NCBI GenBank assembly: GCA_038205115.1
Contig: JBBRCE010000009.1
Span: 75,272 to 139,271, forward strand
Length of the DNA: 64,000 nucleotides
DNA from: JBBRCE01 sp038205115
GTDB lineage: Bacteria; Planctomycetota; Planctomycetia; Pirellulales; JBBRCE01
Direction of reading: 5' to 3'
Part shown: positions 36,449 to 43,298 of the stretch, piece by piece
Layout of the letters: each line of letters opens with the position of its first letter
Position numbering within the stretch: the first letter of the stretch is position 1
Program-made: the position numbers and the translations under genes
Notes under the pieces: model-generated
The model's input: only the letters and a program-made list of their open reading frames with translations
The model's database searches: none
What the model was told of the DNA's origin: nothing

Positions 36449-36942
36449 GTGGACCAAGACAATCCCTATGCCAGCCCGGCGATTGCCGACGATCGTCCTT
36501 CCGGCACGGCCAAAACTTGCTGGCGCGACAACGAGTTGCTGGTGATGCGCGAGGATGGAATTCTGCCGCAACGTTGCGTTTACTGTAACGCGCCGAGTCA
36601 GGCGACATTCAAGTTCGATGTTACGTCGTCGTTCACATTCCGAATACGCAGTGCAATACTCGACCTTGGCATTTGCGATAGTCACCGCCGTCAGGCGAGG
36701 CGAAATCTTTTCATCCGCTCGTCCGTCGATCTGGTTGGCATTTCGATGTTGCTGATCTCGTTCTCCCTCCCACTAAGTCGAATTGGGATGTTGCTTTTCG
36801 CACTCTTTTTTTAGGTGTGCTGATCGCCAATACGTTCTTTTTGCGGAAGTCGATCAAGCGCACCAGAAGTGACCGGCAATACGTCTGGCTGAAGGGAATC
36901 TCGCCGCAATTTCTCGATGGATTGCCAGTTTGGCCTGGATAA
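36449..36942 (+). pseudogene. NPYASP-motif membrane protein, frameshifted in a T7 run
   Basis: GTG 36449 preceded by GGAGG, opening MDQDNPYASPAIADD as in the paralogue at 35799. The frame keeps CVYCNAPSQATF and GICDSH, then hits TAG at 36812-36814 inside the second membrane helix. The -1 frame continues directly to TAA 36940-36942 with the paralogue's tail (QYVWLKGISPQFLDGLPVW). Adding one T to the seven-T run at 36806-36812 would restore a full 164-residue protein. It may be a true frameshift, a sequencing or assembly error, or slippage at the homopolymer. Intact tail conservation suggests the change is recent or not real. Confidence 0.75.
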
Positions 36943-36948
36943 TTCCAC

Positions 36949-37773
36949 TTACAGCGGCGCAGGCAAATCGCGACGCGTGAAGGTCACCAGCGCCGCAAGA
37001 TAGCAGGCCACACCGCCGGCGAGGAGCGTGGTGTCGTACTGCCAACTCAACTTGATTGGATCGTAAGCGGAATCGACAAATCGCAGTGGCTCGACCGCCG
37101 CCAGAAATGAGCCGTACAGCAAGGCATGGTAGCTGTCGGAAACTTTGCCGACGACTTTCAGCAACATCGCAAAAATGTAAAACGTCACCGCAATGCCAAT
37201 CGTGCGGCCCCGCGAGCGATCCGCACTGGAAAATAACGTCGTCAGACCTGCCACAAAAAAGGCATGGCAAAACATATTCAATGCACAATAGGCATACGGC
37301 CCTGTCGGAATATCGCGCATTTTGGGAACGCAGGCGATTCCCGTCCAGGTGCCTAGCCAATTGAAGAGTGCCATCAGTGCGCAGCCCAGCGTTGTCACGC
37401 CGGCGTTGGCCCACAGCACCGCGCTGCGACGGATGGGCTGTGCGAGCAGCATTTCCATGGTGCCGCGGCCCAGCGGTCCACTCACCGAGTCCGACCCGCG
37501 CGAGATTGACCAAAAGGCAAATCCAAAGACCACCAACGGATGCTCGTAGCCAATGGCGACGCGCCCCGAGTAGGTTGTCAGACTTTCGATCGAAACCGGC
37601 AGCAACTTTCGCCACATTTCCGGCATGTTTCGCAAGAACGCGGCAACGAACTGCAATTCCACCTGGCTGGTGAGCCAGACAAACAGCACCTGAAAACAGA
37701 ACATCAGCAGGACGAACGACGGCAACGTCAGCCGCACTTCGCCCAGCGCCTTTTTCCACAACGCCCAATTCAT
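36949..37773 (-). CDS. ABC-2-type transporter permease
   Basis: 274 aa from ATG 37773, which overlaps the stop of the ATP-binding gene as ATGA. About six membrane segments: PSFVLLMFCFQVLFVWLTS, PLVVFGFAFWSISRG, AGVTTLGCALMALFNWLGTW, LNMFCHAFFVAGLTTLFSS, TIGIAVTFYIFAMLLKVVGK and LLAGGVACYLAALVTF. The stretch GPLGRGTMEMLLAQPIRRS is the typical ABC-2 loop seen in NosY/YhaP-like permeases. Together with its partner it forms an ABC exporter; the substrate is unknown. Confidence 0.85.
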   Translation of the reverse strand: MNWALWKKALGEVRLTLPSFVLLMFCFQVLFVWLTSQVELQFVAAFLRNMPEMWRKLLPVSIESLTTYSGRVAIGYEHPLVVFGFAFWSISRGSDSVSGPLGRGTMEMLLAQPIRRSAVLWANAGVTTLGCALMALFNWLGTWTGIACVPKMRDIPTGPYAYCALNMFCHAFFVAGLTTLFSSADRSRGRTIGIAVTFYIFAMLLKVVGKVSDSYHALLYGSFLAAVEPLRFVDSAYDPIKLSWQYDTTLLAGGVACYLAALVTFTRRDLPAPL

Positions 37774-38651
37774 GCCGCCTCCACGGTGTGGAAGCGATCG
37801 TACACGGCCTGCAGTCCGATCGGCTCGATGCGTACTTCCTCCAGCGGCAACGTAGACAACCAGCCCAACAGCGGCGACAGTTCGCCGGGCGTTTCGATGG
37901 TCAATTGTCCGCCGGGCGCTTGCTCGATTTTCAGCGCCGGCGCCAAATGTTCTGGCGGCGACGTGAACGGCCCTGCCAGCGTGGCGTGAATGCGATGTTG
38001 CCGGCGAAGTTCGCAAAGCACCTGCTGGTAAACCACTTTGCCCTGCTTGAGCATCAGCACGCGATCGCACGACTGTTCGACTTCCGACAGCACGTGCGAC
38101 GAAAATAAAATTGTGCGGCCCGCCGCGCGAGCTTCGCGAATCAGCGCGCCTACTTCGCTGCGAATTGTGGGATCCAAGTTCGACGTGGGCTCGTCGAGAA
38201 TAATGAGCGGCGTCTCGGCCGAAAGCACGGCCACGAGCGCCACCTTTTGCTTCATGCCGGTCGACATTTGCGAAGTACGCCGCGCGAGGTCCAAGTCCAG
38301 TCGTCGCGCCAGTTGCAGACTGCGTTCGAAATTGCGATCGCCGCGAACTTCCGCGAAAAAGCGTAGTACGTCGCGACCGCGCATCTCCGGAAAGAGTCGC
38401 GTCTCGCCCGGCAAGTAGGCCACGCGACGATGGACCTCCACCGATTGTCGGTAGCAGTCTAAGCCGTCGATCTGCGCGATGCCGGATGTCGGGCGCAGGT
38501 AACCCATCAGCAAGCGCAACAAGGTTGTCTTGCCAGATCCGTTGGGACCGAGTAGCCCAAACACTTCGCCGGCTTTCAATTGCAACGTGCAGTCGTTCAG
38601 CGCCTGCAGGTTGCGATAATGTTTCGAGAGTGAATCGGTGCGGATCAGCAT
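37770..38651 (-). CDS. ABC transporter ATP-binding protein
   Basis: 293 aa. Walker A GLLGPNGSGKTTLLRLLMG, Q-loop region YLPGETRLFPEM, signature-like MSTGMKQKVALV (a divergent LSGGQ), Walker B LIILDEPTSNLDP and H-loop ILFSSHVLSEVEQ are all visible. The C-terminal ~80 residues form an extra domain common in CcmA/NatA-type exporters. It is translationally coupled to the permease by a four-base overlap. Gene order and type suggest lipid, peptide or drug export, without further resolution. Confidence 0.93.
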   Translation of the reverse strand: MLIRTDSLSKHYRNLQALNDCTLQLKAGEVFGLLGPNGSGKTTLLRLLMGYLRPTSGIAQIDGLDCYRQSVEVHRRVAYLPGETRLFPEMRGRDVLRFFAEVRGDRNFERSLQLARRLDLDLARRTSQMSTGMKQKVALVAVLSAETPLIILDEPTSNLDPTIRSEVGALIREARAAGRTILFSSHVLSEVEQSCDRVLMLKQGKVVYQQVLCELRRQHRIHATLAGPFTSPPEHLAPALKIEQAPGGQLTIETPGELSPLLGWLSTLPLEEVRIEPIGLQAVYDRFHTVEAA

Positions 38652-38736
38652 CGTTCGTGCAAGATGAAGTCAATGGATCAGTGGCGGCGCTCGCCCGCCC
38701 ATTGTTGGCGGGACAATGCCGATCGGACAAGTCCCG

Positions 38737-39246
38737 TCAGGTGTTTGCCACGGGCCGATAGCTGTGTGCGTGATAAAACGTCGCGGCGGATTTCCAGGCG
38801 GGATGCGTCTCCAGCCAGATCTGGCGAAGTCCCAGATCCCACACCGCGGCTTCCAACGTCGCCAAAAGCAGCCGGCCGACGCCGCTCCGCTGCCAGCGTG
38901 GCACCACCGCCAACCAATGCACCACGGGCTTGGCATTTGCGTGAGAGCTTCCGCGCATGGCAAGCGCGATTGCTCCCACCGCTTGATCGTTATGCACGCC
39001 CATTGCTGGCAGTGCGAACCATACGGCCTGCGGGTTCCACCACCATTTGTCTAGGAACTCAACCCGGAAGTCCTCGGAAGTCCAACTGCGGACACCCAGT
39101 TTCTCACGGGCAAATGTACGCTGACGGACATCAATCCAGAGCTGTATATCACTGTCACTATTATAGTTGCGTACTACGATACCATCGACGTCCGGAATTG
39201 TCGGACGGTCGCTGAGAGTTTTCGTCAGTTGATCAATCGTCGCCAT
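38737..39246 (-). CDS. GNAT-family N-acetyltransferase
   Basis: 169 aa from ATG 39246, chosen for GCAGGA just upstream; ATG 39279 would add 11 residues. The acetyl-CoA binding motif is present as VVHWLAVVPRWQRSGVGRLL (R/QxxGxG/A type), followed by IWLETHPAWKSAATFYHAHS as motif B. The acceptor is unknown. It lies divergent to the DeoR-type regulator of the microcompartment operon, sharing a 139-base intergenic region, and 85 bases upstream of the ABC genes on the same strand. Confidence 0.85.
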   Translation of the reverse strand: MATIDQLTKTLSDRPTIPDVDGIVVRNYNSDSDIQLWIDVRQRTFAREKLGVRSWTSEDFRVEFLDKWWWNPQAVWFALPAMGVHNDQAVGAIALAMRGSSHANAKPVVHWLAVVPRWQRSGVGRLLLATLEAAVWDLGLRQIWLETHPAWKSAATFYHAHSYRPVANT

Positions 39247-39319
39247 ATTTCCTGCAGTTGCTGCGGAATACGTAATCATTAAAATTTATCAAAAAGATCA
39301 AAATCGCTCATTTAGATGA

Positions 39320-39348
39320 TTGAATTCTTTCAACTCTTCGTGCATACT
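39320..39348 (+). promoter_or_regulatory. Candidate sigma-70-type promoter and inverted repeat upstream of the DeoR-type regulator
   Basis: TTGAAT (39320-39325) and CATACT (39343-39348) are separated by 17 bases in an AT-rich region. An inverted repeat TTGAA-TTCT-TTCAA (39320-39333) overlaps the -35 box and could be an operator for the regulator itself. TAAGGAAAAGAAG precedes the ATG at 39386. Matches to consensus are partial, so this is a candidate only. Confidence 0.35.
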
Positions 39349-39385
39349 GTTTCACGCAGGAGCGAAACTGGGTAAGGAAAAGAAG

Positions 39386-40165
39386 ATGGTCACTTCAGAA
39401 GCACGTCGCAATCGACTGTTGGAGTTTGTTCGCAGCCGGGGTTTCGCCTCGCTGCCGGACCTGCGAGACCAATTGGGCGTGAGCGAATCGACCATTCGGC
39501 GCGACTTGGATCAGTTGGAAGAAGCCGGAACCGCCAAGCGCACGCATGGCGGTGTATTCTACACCGGCAGCTCGCCAAAATTGTTGCATTTCGATGAACG
39601 GCAGCCTGCCCAGTGGGATAAAAAACGCTCAATCGCCCTGCGAGCGTCGCAATTGATTGCCGACGGCGACACCGTGTTGCTTGATGGCGGAACAACGACC
39701 TACGAGGTGGCCAAGCTGTTGGTCGGCCGTCCGCTGCAAATCGTCACCACGTCGTTGCCGGTGGCCAACTTGTTCGCCTCGCAGCCCAACACCGATTTGA
39801 TCCTGGTTGGCGGATACGTTTATCCACGCACCGGCGTGGCGATTGGTCCGCACGCCAACGAAATGCTCAGTCGGTTGCACGTTCGAAAAACGATTCTTAG
39901 CGTGGCCGGTATTAACGATCGTGGTTTTTATAACAGCAATTTGCTGTTGGTCGAGACCGAGCGGGCGATGATGGCCGCCGGCGAAGAAGTGATTGTCGTG
40001 GCCGATAGTACCAAGTTTGGTCATCAGGGCTTGATGCACCTTTGCCCATTGAATTCGGTGCAACAACTGGTGGTCGATCGAGACATTGCCGCCGCCTGGC
40101 GCGACAAAATCGCTGCTGCCGGAGTAAAGCTCATTATTGCCGATCCAGACAGCACGCAACCATAA
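39386..40165 (+). CDS. DeoR-family transcriptional regulator of the microcompartment operon
   Basis: 259 aa from ATG 39386. The N-terminal winged helix-turn-helix is typical: RRNRLLEFVRSRGFASLPDL, then LGVSESTIRRDLDQLEEAG and RTHGGV. The C-terminal sugar-phosphate-sensing domain has DGDTVLLDGGTTTYEVAKLL, VTTSLPVANLF, LVGG and VVADSTKFG. DeoR proteins are usually repressors released by a phosphorylated sugar; a fuculose- or rhamnulose-derived phosphate is a reasonable guess here. It is the first gene of the BMC operon, and a DeoR-type regulator also heads known PVM-type BMC loci. Confidence 0.93.
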   Translation: MVTSEARRNRLLEFVRSRGFASLPDLRDQLGVSESTIRRDLDQLEEAGTAKRTHGGVFYTGSSPKLLHFDERQPAQWDKKRSIALRASQLIADGDTVLLDGGTTTYEVAKLLVGRPLQIVTTSLPVANLFASQPNTDLILVGGYVYPRTGVAIGPHANEMLSRLHVRKTILSVAGINDRGFYNSNLLLVETERAMMAAGEEVIVVADSTKFGHQGLMHLCPLNSVQQLVVDRDIAAAWRDKIAAAGVKLIIADPDSTQP

Positions 40166-40224
40166 CGTAATCTATACTTCCAGACCTTCCTCTGCGCACC
40201 CGCTTAACCCGCCCAACTTACTTC

Positions 40225-40917
40225 ATGAGCACTGCTTCACTACAGCGCACGTCGCTGGACCGCGAGACCATCGAACGCATCGTGCGGCAGATTGTGCTGA
40301 CGTCCAACGGATCGATGCCGTCGGCCGTTAAGTCGGCCGAGCCAAATTTGGTTGTCAGCATCTCCGCTCGACATTGCCATTTGACCGATGAGCATGTCGA
40401 AATTCTCTTCGGACCAGGGCACAAACTGAAGCCCATGAAGAACCTCTACCAAGACGGTTTTTATGCCGCGGAAGAAACGGTGATGGTGGTTGGCCCCAAG
40501 CGCAAGATGCTGCCGACCGTGCGAATTCTTGGCCCCACGCGACCGTTCAGCCAGGTGGAATTGGCGTTTACTGACGGCATTTCGCTGGGCATCGATCTGC
40601 CCGTTCGCGCCAGCGGCAAGATCGCCGGCACGCCGGGTTGCGTGCTGGTTGGTCCACGCGGCGTGGTGGAACTCAAAGAAGGCGTGATCCGTGCCGAGCG
40701 CCATGTTCACATGAGCCTGGCGCATGCCGCGGCCTACGGCGTGAAGAATGGCGAGCGGATGGATTTGCGAATCACCTCCAGTTGCGGTCTGACTTTGCAA
40801 GATTTGTTGGTCAGGGCCGACGAGACCAGCAAGCTGGAAGTTCATATCGATACCGACGAAGGCAACGCGGCCGATCTGGATCACGCGACCAAAGTCGAAC
40901 TGGTCAAGCAACGTTAA
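40225..40917 (+). CDS. pduL: PduL-type phosphotransacylase with N-terminal encapsulation helix
   Basis: 230 aa. It converts acyl-CoA to acyl-phosphate in the compartment lumen, here presumably lactoyl-CoA. The metal-binding histidines are present: SARHCHLTDEHV (~48-58, His50, His52, His57) and RHVHMSLAHAAAYGV (~159-173, His160, His162). Residues ~11-27 (LDRETIERIVRQIVLTS) form an amphipathic helix of the encapsulation-peptide type, joined by a flexible linker. It starts 59 bases after the regulator gene and is followed by both BMC-H genes, so enzyme and shell are made from one transcript. Confidence 0.93.
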   Translation: MSTASLQRTSLDRETIERIVRQIVLTSNGSMPSAVKSAEPNLVVSISARHCHLTDEHVEILFGPGHKLKPMKNLYQDGFYAAEETVMVVGPKRKMLPTVRILGPTRPFSQVELAFTDGISLGIDLPVRASGKIAGTPGCVLVGPRGVVELKEGVIRAERHVHMSLAHAAAYGVKNGERMDLRITSSCGLTLQDLLVRADETSKLEVHIDTDEGNAADLDHATKVELVKQR

Positions 40918-40970
40918 ACACACTGACGACTTTCTGACAATCTTTTCTTCTTTATCTCGGAGCACACACA

Positions 40971-41276
40971 ATGGCAAAGGCGAACGAAGCGTTGGGCATG
41001 ATCGAAACCAAGGGCTTCATTGCCCTGGTGGAAGCCAGCGACGCAATGTTGAAGGCCGCGAACGTAAAATTTCTCGGCTGGGATAAAGTCGGCAGTGGTC
41101 TGGTCACCGGTTTTGTGACCGGCGATGTCGCGGCCGTCAAAGCCGCCACGGATGCCGGCGCCAACGCTGCGGGCCGTCTGGGCGAAGTGGTGGCCGTGCA
41201 GGTCATTCCGCGTCCGCACGACGACCTGGCCATCGTCCTGCCCCAATCGCTGAAAAAAGCCGAAAATCTCGGCTAA
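40971..41276 (+). CDS. BMC-H shell protein (PduA/EutM type)
   Basis: 101 aa, a single BMC domain forming the hexameric facets of the shell. MIETKGFIALVEASDAMLKA and GDVAAVKAATDAGANAAGRL are the canonical strand and helix motifs, ending in AVQVIPRPHDDL. The central pore region reads KVGSGLV, like the serine-lined pore of PduA. GGAG at 40958 precedes the start. A second, shorter BMC-H gene follows 64 bases later with a different pore sequence. Confidence 0.96.
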   Translation: MAKANEALGMIETKGFIALVEASDAMLKAANVKFLGWDKVGSGLVTGFVTGDVAAVKAATDAGANAAGRLGEVVAVQVIPRPHDDLAIVLPQSLKKAENLG

Positions 41277-41340
41277 TTCCGGCTCGATGCAGATTCGCTC
41301 GGACTTCATTTTCAAACATCATTCACAGGATTATCGATAC

Positions 41341-41610
41341 ATGGATACTGCAATTGGATTGATCGAAACCAAGGGCCTGATCGCGCTGGTTGAAGCAACC
41401 GACGCCATGGCCAAAGCTGCCAACGTGCGCATTACCAAGCGCATTTCGATCGGCGGCGCATATGTTACGACCATCGTCACCGGCGACGTCGGCAGCGTGC
41501 GTGCGGCGGTTGAAGCCGGCGCCAACGCCGCTTCGCAAATTGGCGACCTGGTTGCCAGCCACGTCATTCCGCGTCCGGCCGAAGGCCTGGTCGCCGCGCT
41601 GTTGTCTTAA
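41341..41610 (+). CDS. BMC-H shell protein, second paralogue
   Basis: 89 aa from ATG 41341; the frame is open back to 41287, but those residues are unlike any BMC N-terminus. It has the full BMC core (LIETKGLIALVEATDAMAKA, GDVGSVRAAVEAGANAASQI, ASHVIPRP) and no C-terminal extension. Its pore region reads SIGGAYV, in contrast to KVGSGLV in the first paralogue, so the two hexamers may pass different metabolites. Confidence 0.95.
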   Translation: MDTAIGLIETKGLIALVEATDAMAKAANVRITKRISIGGAYVTTIVTGDVGSVRAAVEAGANAASQIGDLVASHVIPRPAEGLVAALLS

Positions 41611-41706
41611 TCACCTCAGCGGACGGTCCCTGGCGGTTGGCCAGGGCGGCTCGTGGCCGGTAACGTTTTTGCCCAATTTGTCCCGCGATCGGAAAGTGAT
41701 GGAGCG

Positions 41707-42894
41707 ATGAAGATACTCGTTGCCAATCTTGGCTCGACAAGCTTCAAATTCCGGCTGTTCGATATGACCGACGAGCGCCAATTGGCGCGCGGCGGAGTCG
41801 AACGGATCGGCTCGGATGCCAGTCGTTGTTTTGTGGAAATCGGCGGCCAGCGACAAGAATTGACGGTTGCGGTGCCCGATCATGCGGTTGCCGTTCGGCA
41901 ATGTTTGTCGCAACTCACCGATCCGCAAACGGGTTGTTTGCAGGATGCGGCGGAAGTGGCCGCCATCGGCTTCAAAGCCGTACATGGTGGCCGTTACAGC
42001 GGCGTGCAACACGTGACGCCCGACGTTTTGGCCGCAATGGGCGAAATGTCGGAAGTTGCGCCGGCGCACAACCCGCCGTACATCAAGGCTATGCGGTTGC
42101 TCAGCGAAAAGTTGCCGGGCATTCCGTTGGTAGCGGCGTTCGAAACAGGCTTTCACCAGACGATTCCCGATCGCTTGCGATATTACGCCGTGCCCCGGCA
42201 ATGGGCCGACGATTATCAGATCAAGCGCTGGGGATTTCACGGCGCCAGCCATCGTTTCATCGCCACCCGCACGGCCGAACTTTTGGGACGCAACGACCTG
42301 CGAATTATTTCCTGCCATTTGGGCGGATCGAGTTCGCTGTGCGCCATTCGCAATGGCCAAAGCGCGGCCATCACGATGGGCATGAGTCCGCAATCCGGAC
42401 TGCCGCAAAATAACCGGGCAGGCGATTTCGATCTGTACGCGCTGCCAATCATTATGCGGCAAACGGGGCAAACGCTCGATCAAGTGCTGGTTGCACTGGC
42501 TGAAAAAAGCGGACTGCTGGGCTTGAGCGGCGTGAGCGGCGACGTGCGAGATTTGGAAGCCGCCGCCGAAGCCGGCAGCGCGCCGGCCAAGCTGGCGCTG
42601 GATGTGTTTACTTCCGCGATTCGCCACTATCTGGGCGGATTGCTGGTCGAATTGGGCGGTTGCGACGTACTGGCGTTTACCGGCGGCATCGGCGAAAACG
42701 GCGCCAGCATCCGCACCGCCGTGTGCGCCAACTTGCAAGAGTTGGGCATCGTACTGGACGCGGACCTCAACGCCACGACGCGTACCGAAGCCAAGATTTC
42801 GGCCGCGCAGAGCCGCACGCAAATTTGGGTCATCCCCACCAACGAAGAAATCGTGGTGGCCCGGCAAACTCAAGAATTACTGTCGAAAGGTTAA
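41707..42894 (+). CDS. ackA: Acetate-kinase-family enzyme with altered active-site residues
   Basis: 395 aa from ATG 41707, normal family length. It should transfer phosphate from an acyl-phosphate to ADP, recovering ATP from PduL's product. Family motifs: VANLGSTSFKFRLFD, AVHGGRYSG, HNPPYIKAM, RWGFHGASHRFI, CHLGGSSSLCAIRNG, NRAGDFD, FTGGIGENGASIR. Compared with the Methanosarcina enzyme, the catalytic Arg91 position is Lys (GFKAVHGG for GHRVVHGG) and Asp148 is Glu (FETGFHQT for FDTAFHQT). This may reflect a substrate such as lactoyl-phosphate. No encapsulation helix is visible, so it may act outside the shell. Confidence 0.9.
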   Translation: MKILVANLGSTSFKFRLFDMTDERQLARGGVERIGSDASRCFVEIGGQRQELTVAVPDHAVAVRQCLSQLTDPQTGCLQDAAEVAAIGFKAVHGGRYSGVQHVTPDVLAAMGEMSEVAPAHNPPYIKAMRLLSEKLPGIPLVAAFETGFHQTIPDRLRYYAVPRQWADDYQIKRWGFHGASHRFIATRTAELLGRNDLRIISCHLGGSSSLCAIRNGQSAAITMGMSPQSGLPQNNRAGDFDLYALPIIMRQTGQTLDQVLVALAEKSGLLGLSGVSGDVRDLEAAAEAGSAPAKLALDVFTSAIRHYLGGLLVELGGCDVLAFTGGIGENGASIRTAVCANLQELGIVLDADLNATTRTEAKISAAQSRTQIWVIPTNEEIVVARQTQELLSKG

Positions 42895-42897
42895 GCC

Positions 42898-43209
42898 ATG
42901 TTCGTCGCCCGGGTCACCGGTTCGGTCGTTTCAACGCAAAAGGTTGAGTCGATGACTGGCCAAAAGCTGCTGATCGTCGAGCCGTTTCGGCTCGAGCCGC
43001 AACAGCGCAATTCGCTGGTCAGCACGGGTCGCACGTTTGTGGCCGTCGATACCGTCGGGGCAGGCGAGGGCGAATTCGTGCTGATCACCCAAGGCTCCAG
43101 CGCGCGACTCACGCCGGAAACCAAAAACATGCCCATCGACACGGTCATTATCGGCATCGTCGATCAAGTCCGCATCGACGGCAACGACGTCTTTCATCGT
43201 CCCGACTAA
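42898..43209 (+). CDS. BMC-P shell vertex protein (EutN/CcmL type) 1
   Basis: 103 aa, starting three bases after the kinase stop. The EutN/CcmL fold is recognised from MFVARVTGSVVSTQKVESMT, QKLLIVEPF, VAVDTVGAGEGEFVLITQGS and the terminal VIIGIVDQV. Pentamers of this family cap the vertices of the shell. It is the first of three BMC-P genes in the operon and has a slightly longer C-terminus (DGNDVFHRPD) than the second. Confidence 0.95.
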   Translation: MFVARVTGSVVSTQKVESMTGQKLLIVEPFRLEPQQRNSLVSTGRTFVAVDTVGAGEGEFVLITQGSSARLTPETKNMPIDTVIIGIVDQVRIDGNDVFHRPD

Positions 43210-43298
43210 ACAGCACCTGTCGCCTGCAGCATTCAGCCACTTCACGCAACTCAAAACATTCCGCGATCTTTCACGCGATTCCACCCACGCGAAACAAT

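Noticed and set aside
37774..38730. N-terminal extension of the permease frame through the ATP-binding gene
   Set aside because: The permease frame stays open to 38730, but this part lies over the Walker A/B-bearing gene in another frame and reads as Arg-rich nonsense; ATG 37773 in an ATGA overlap is the natural start.
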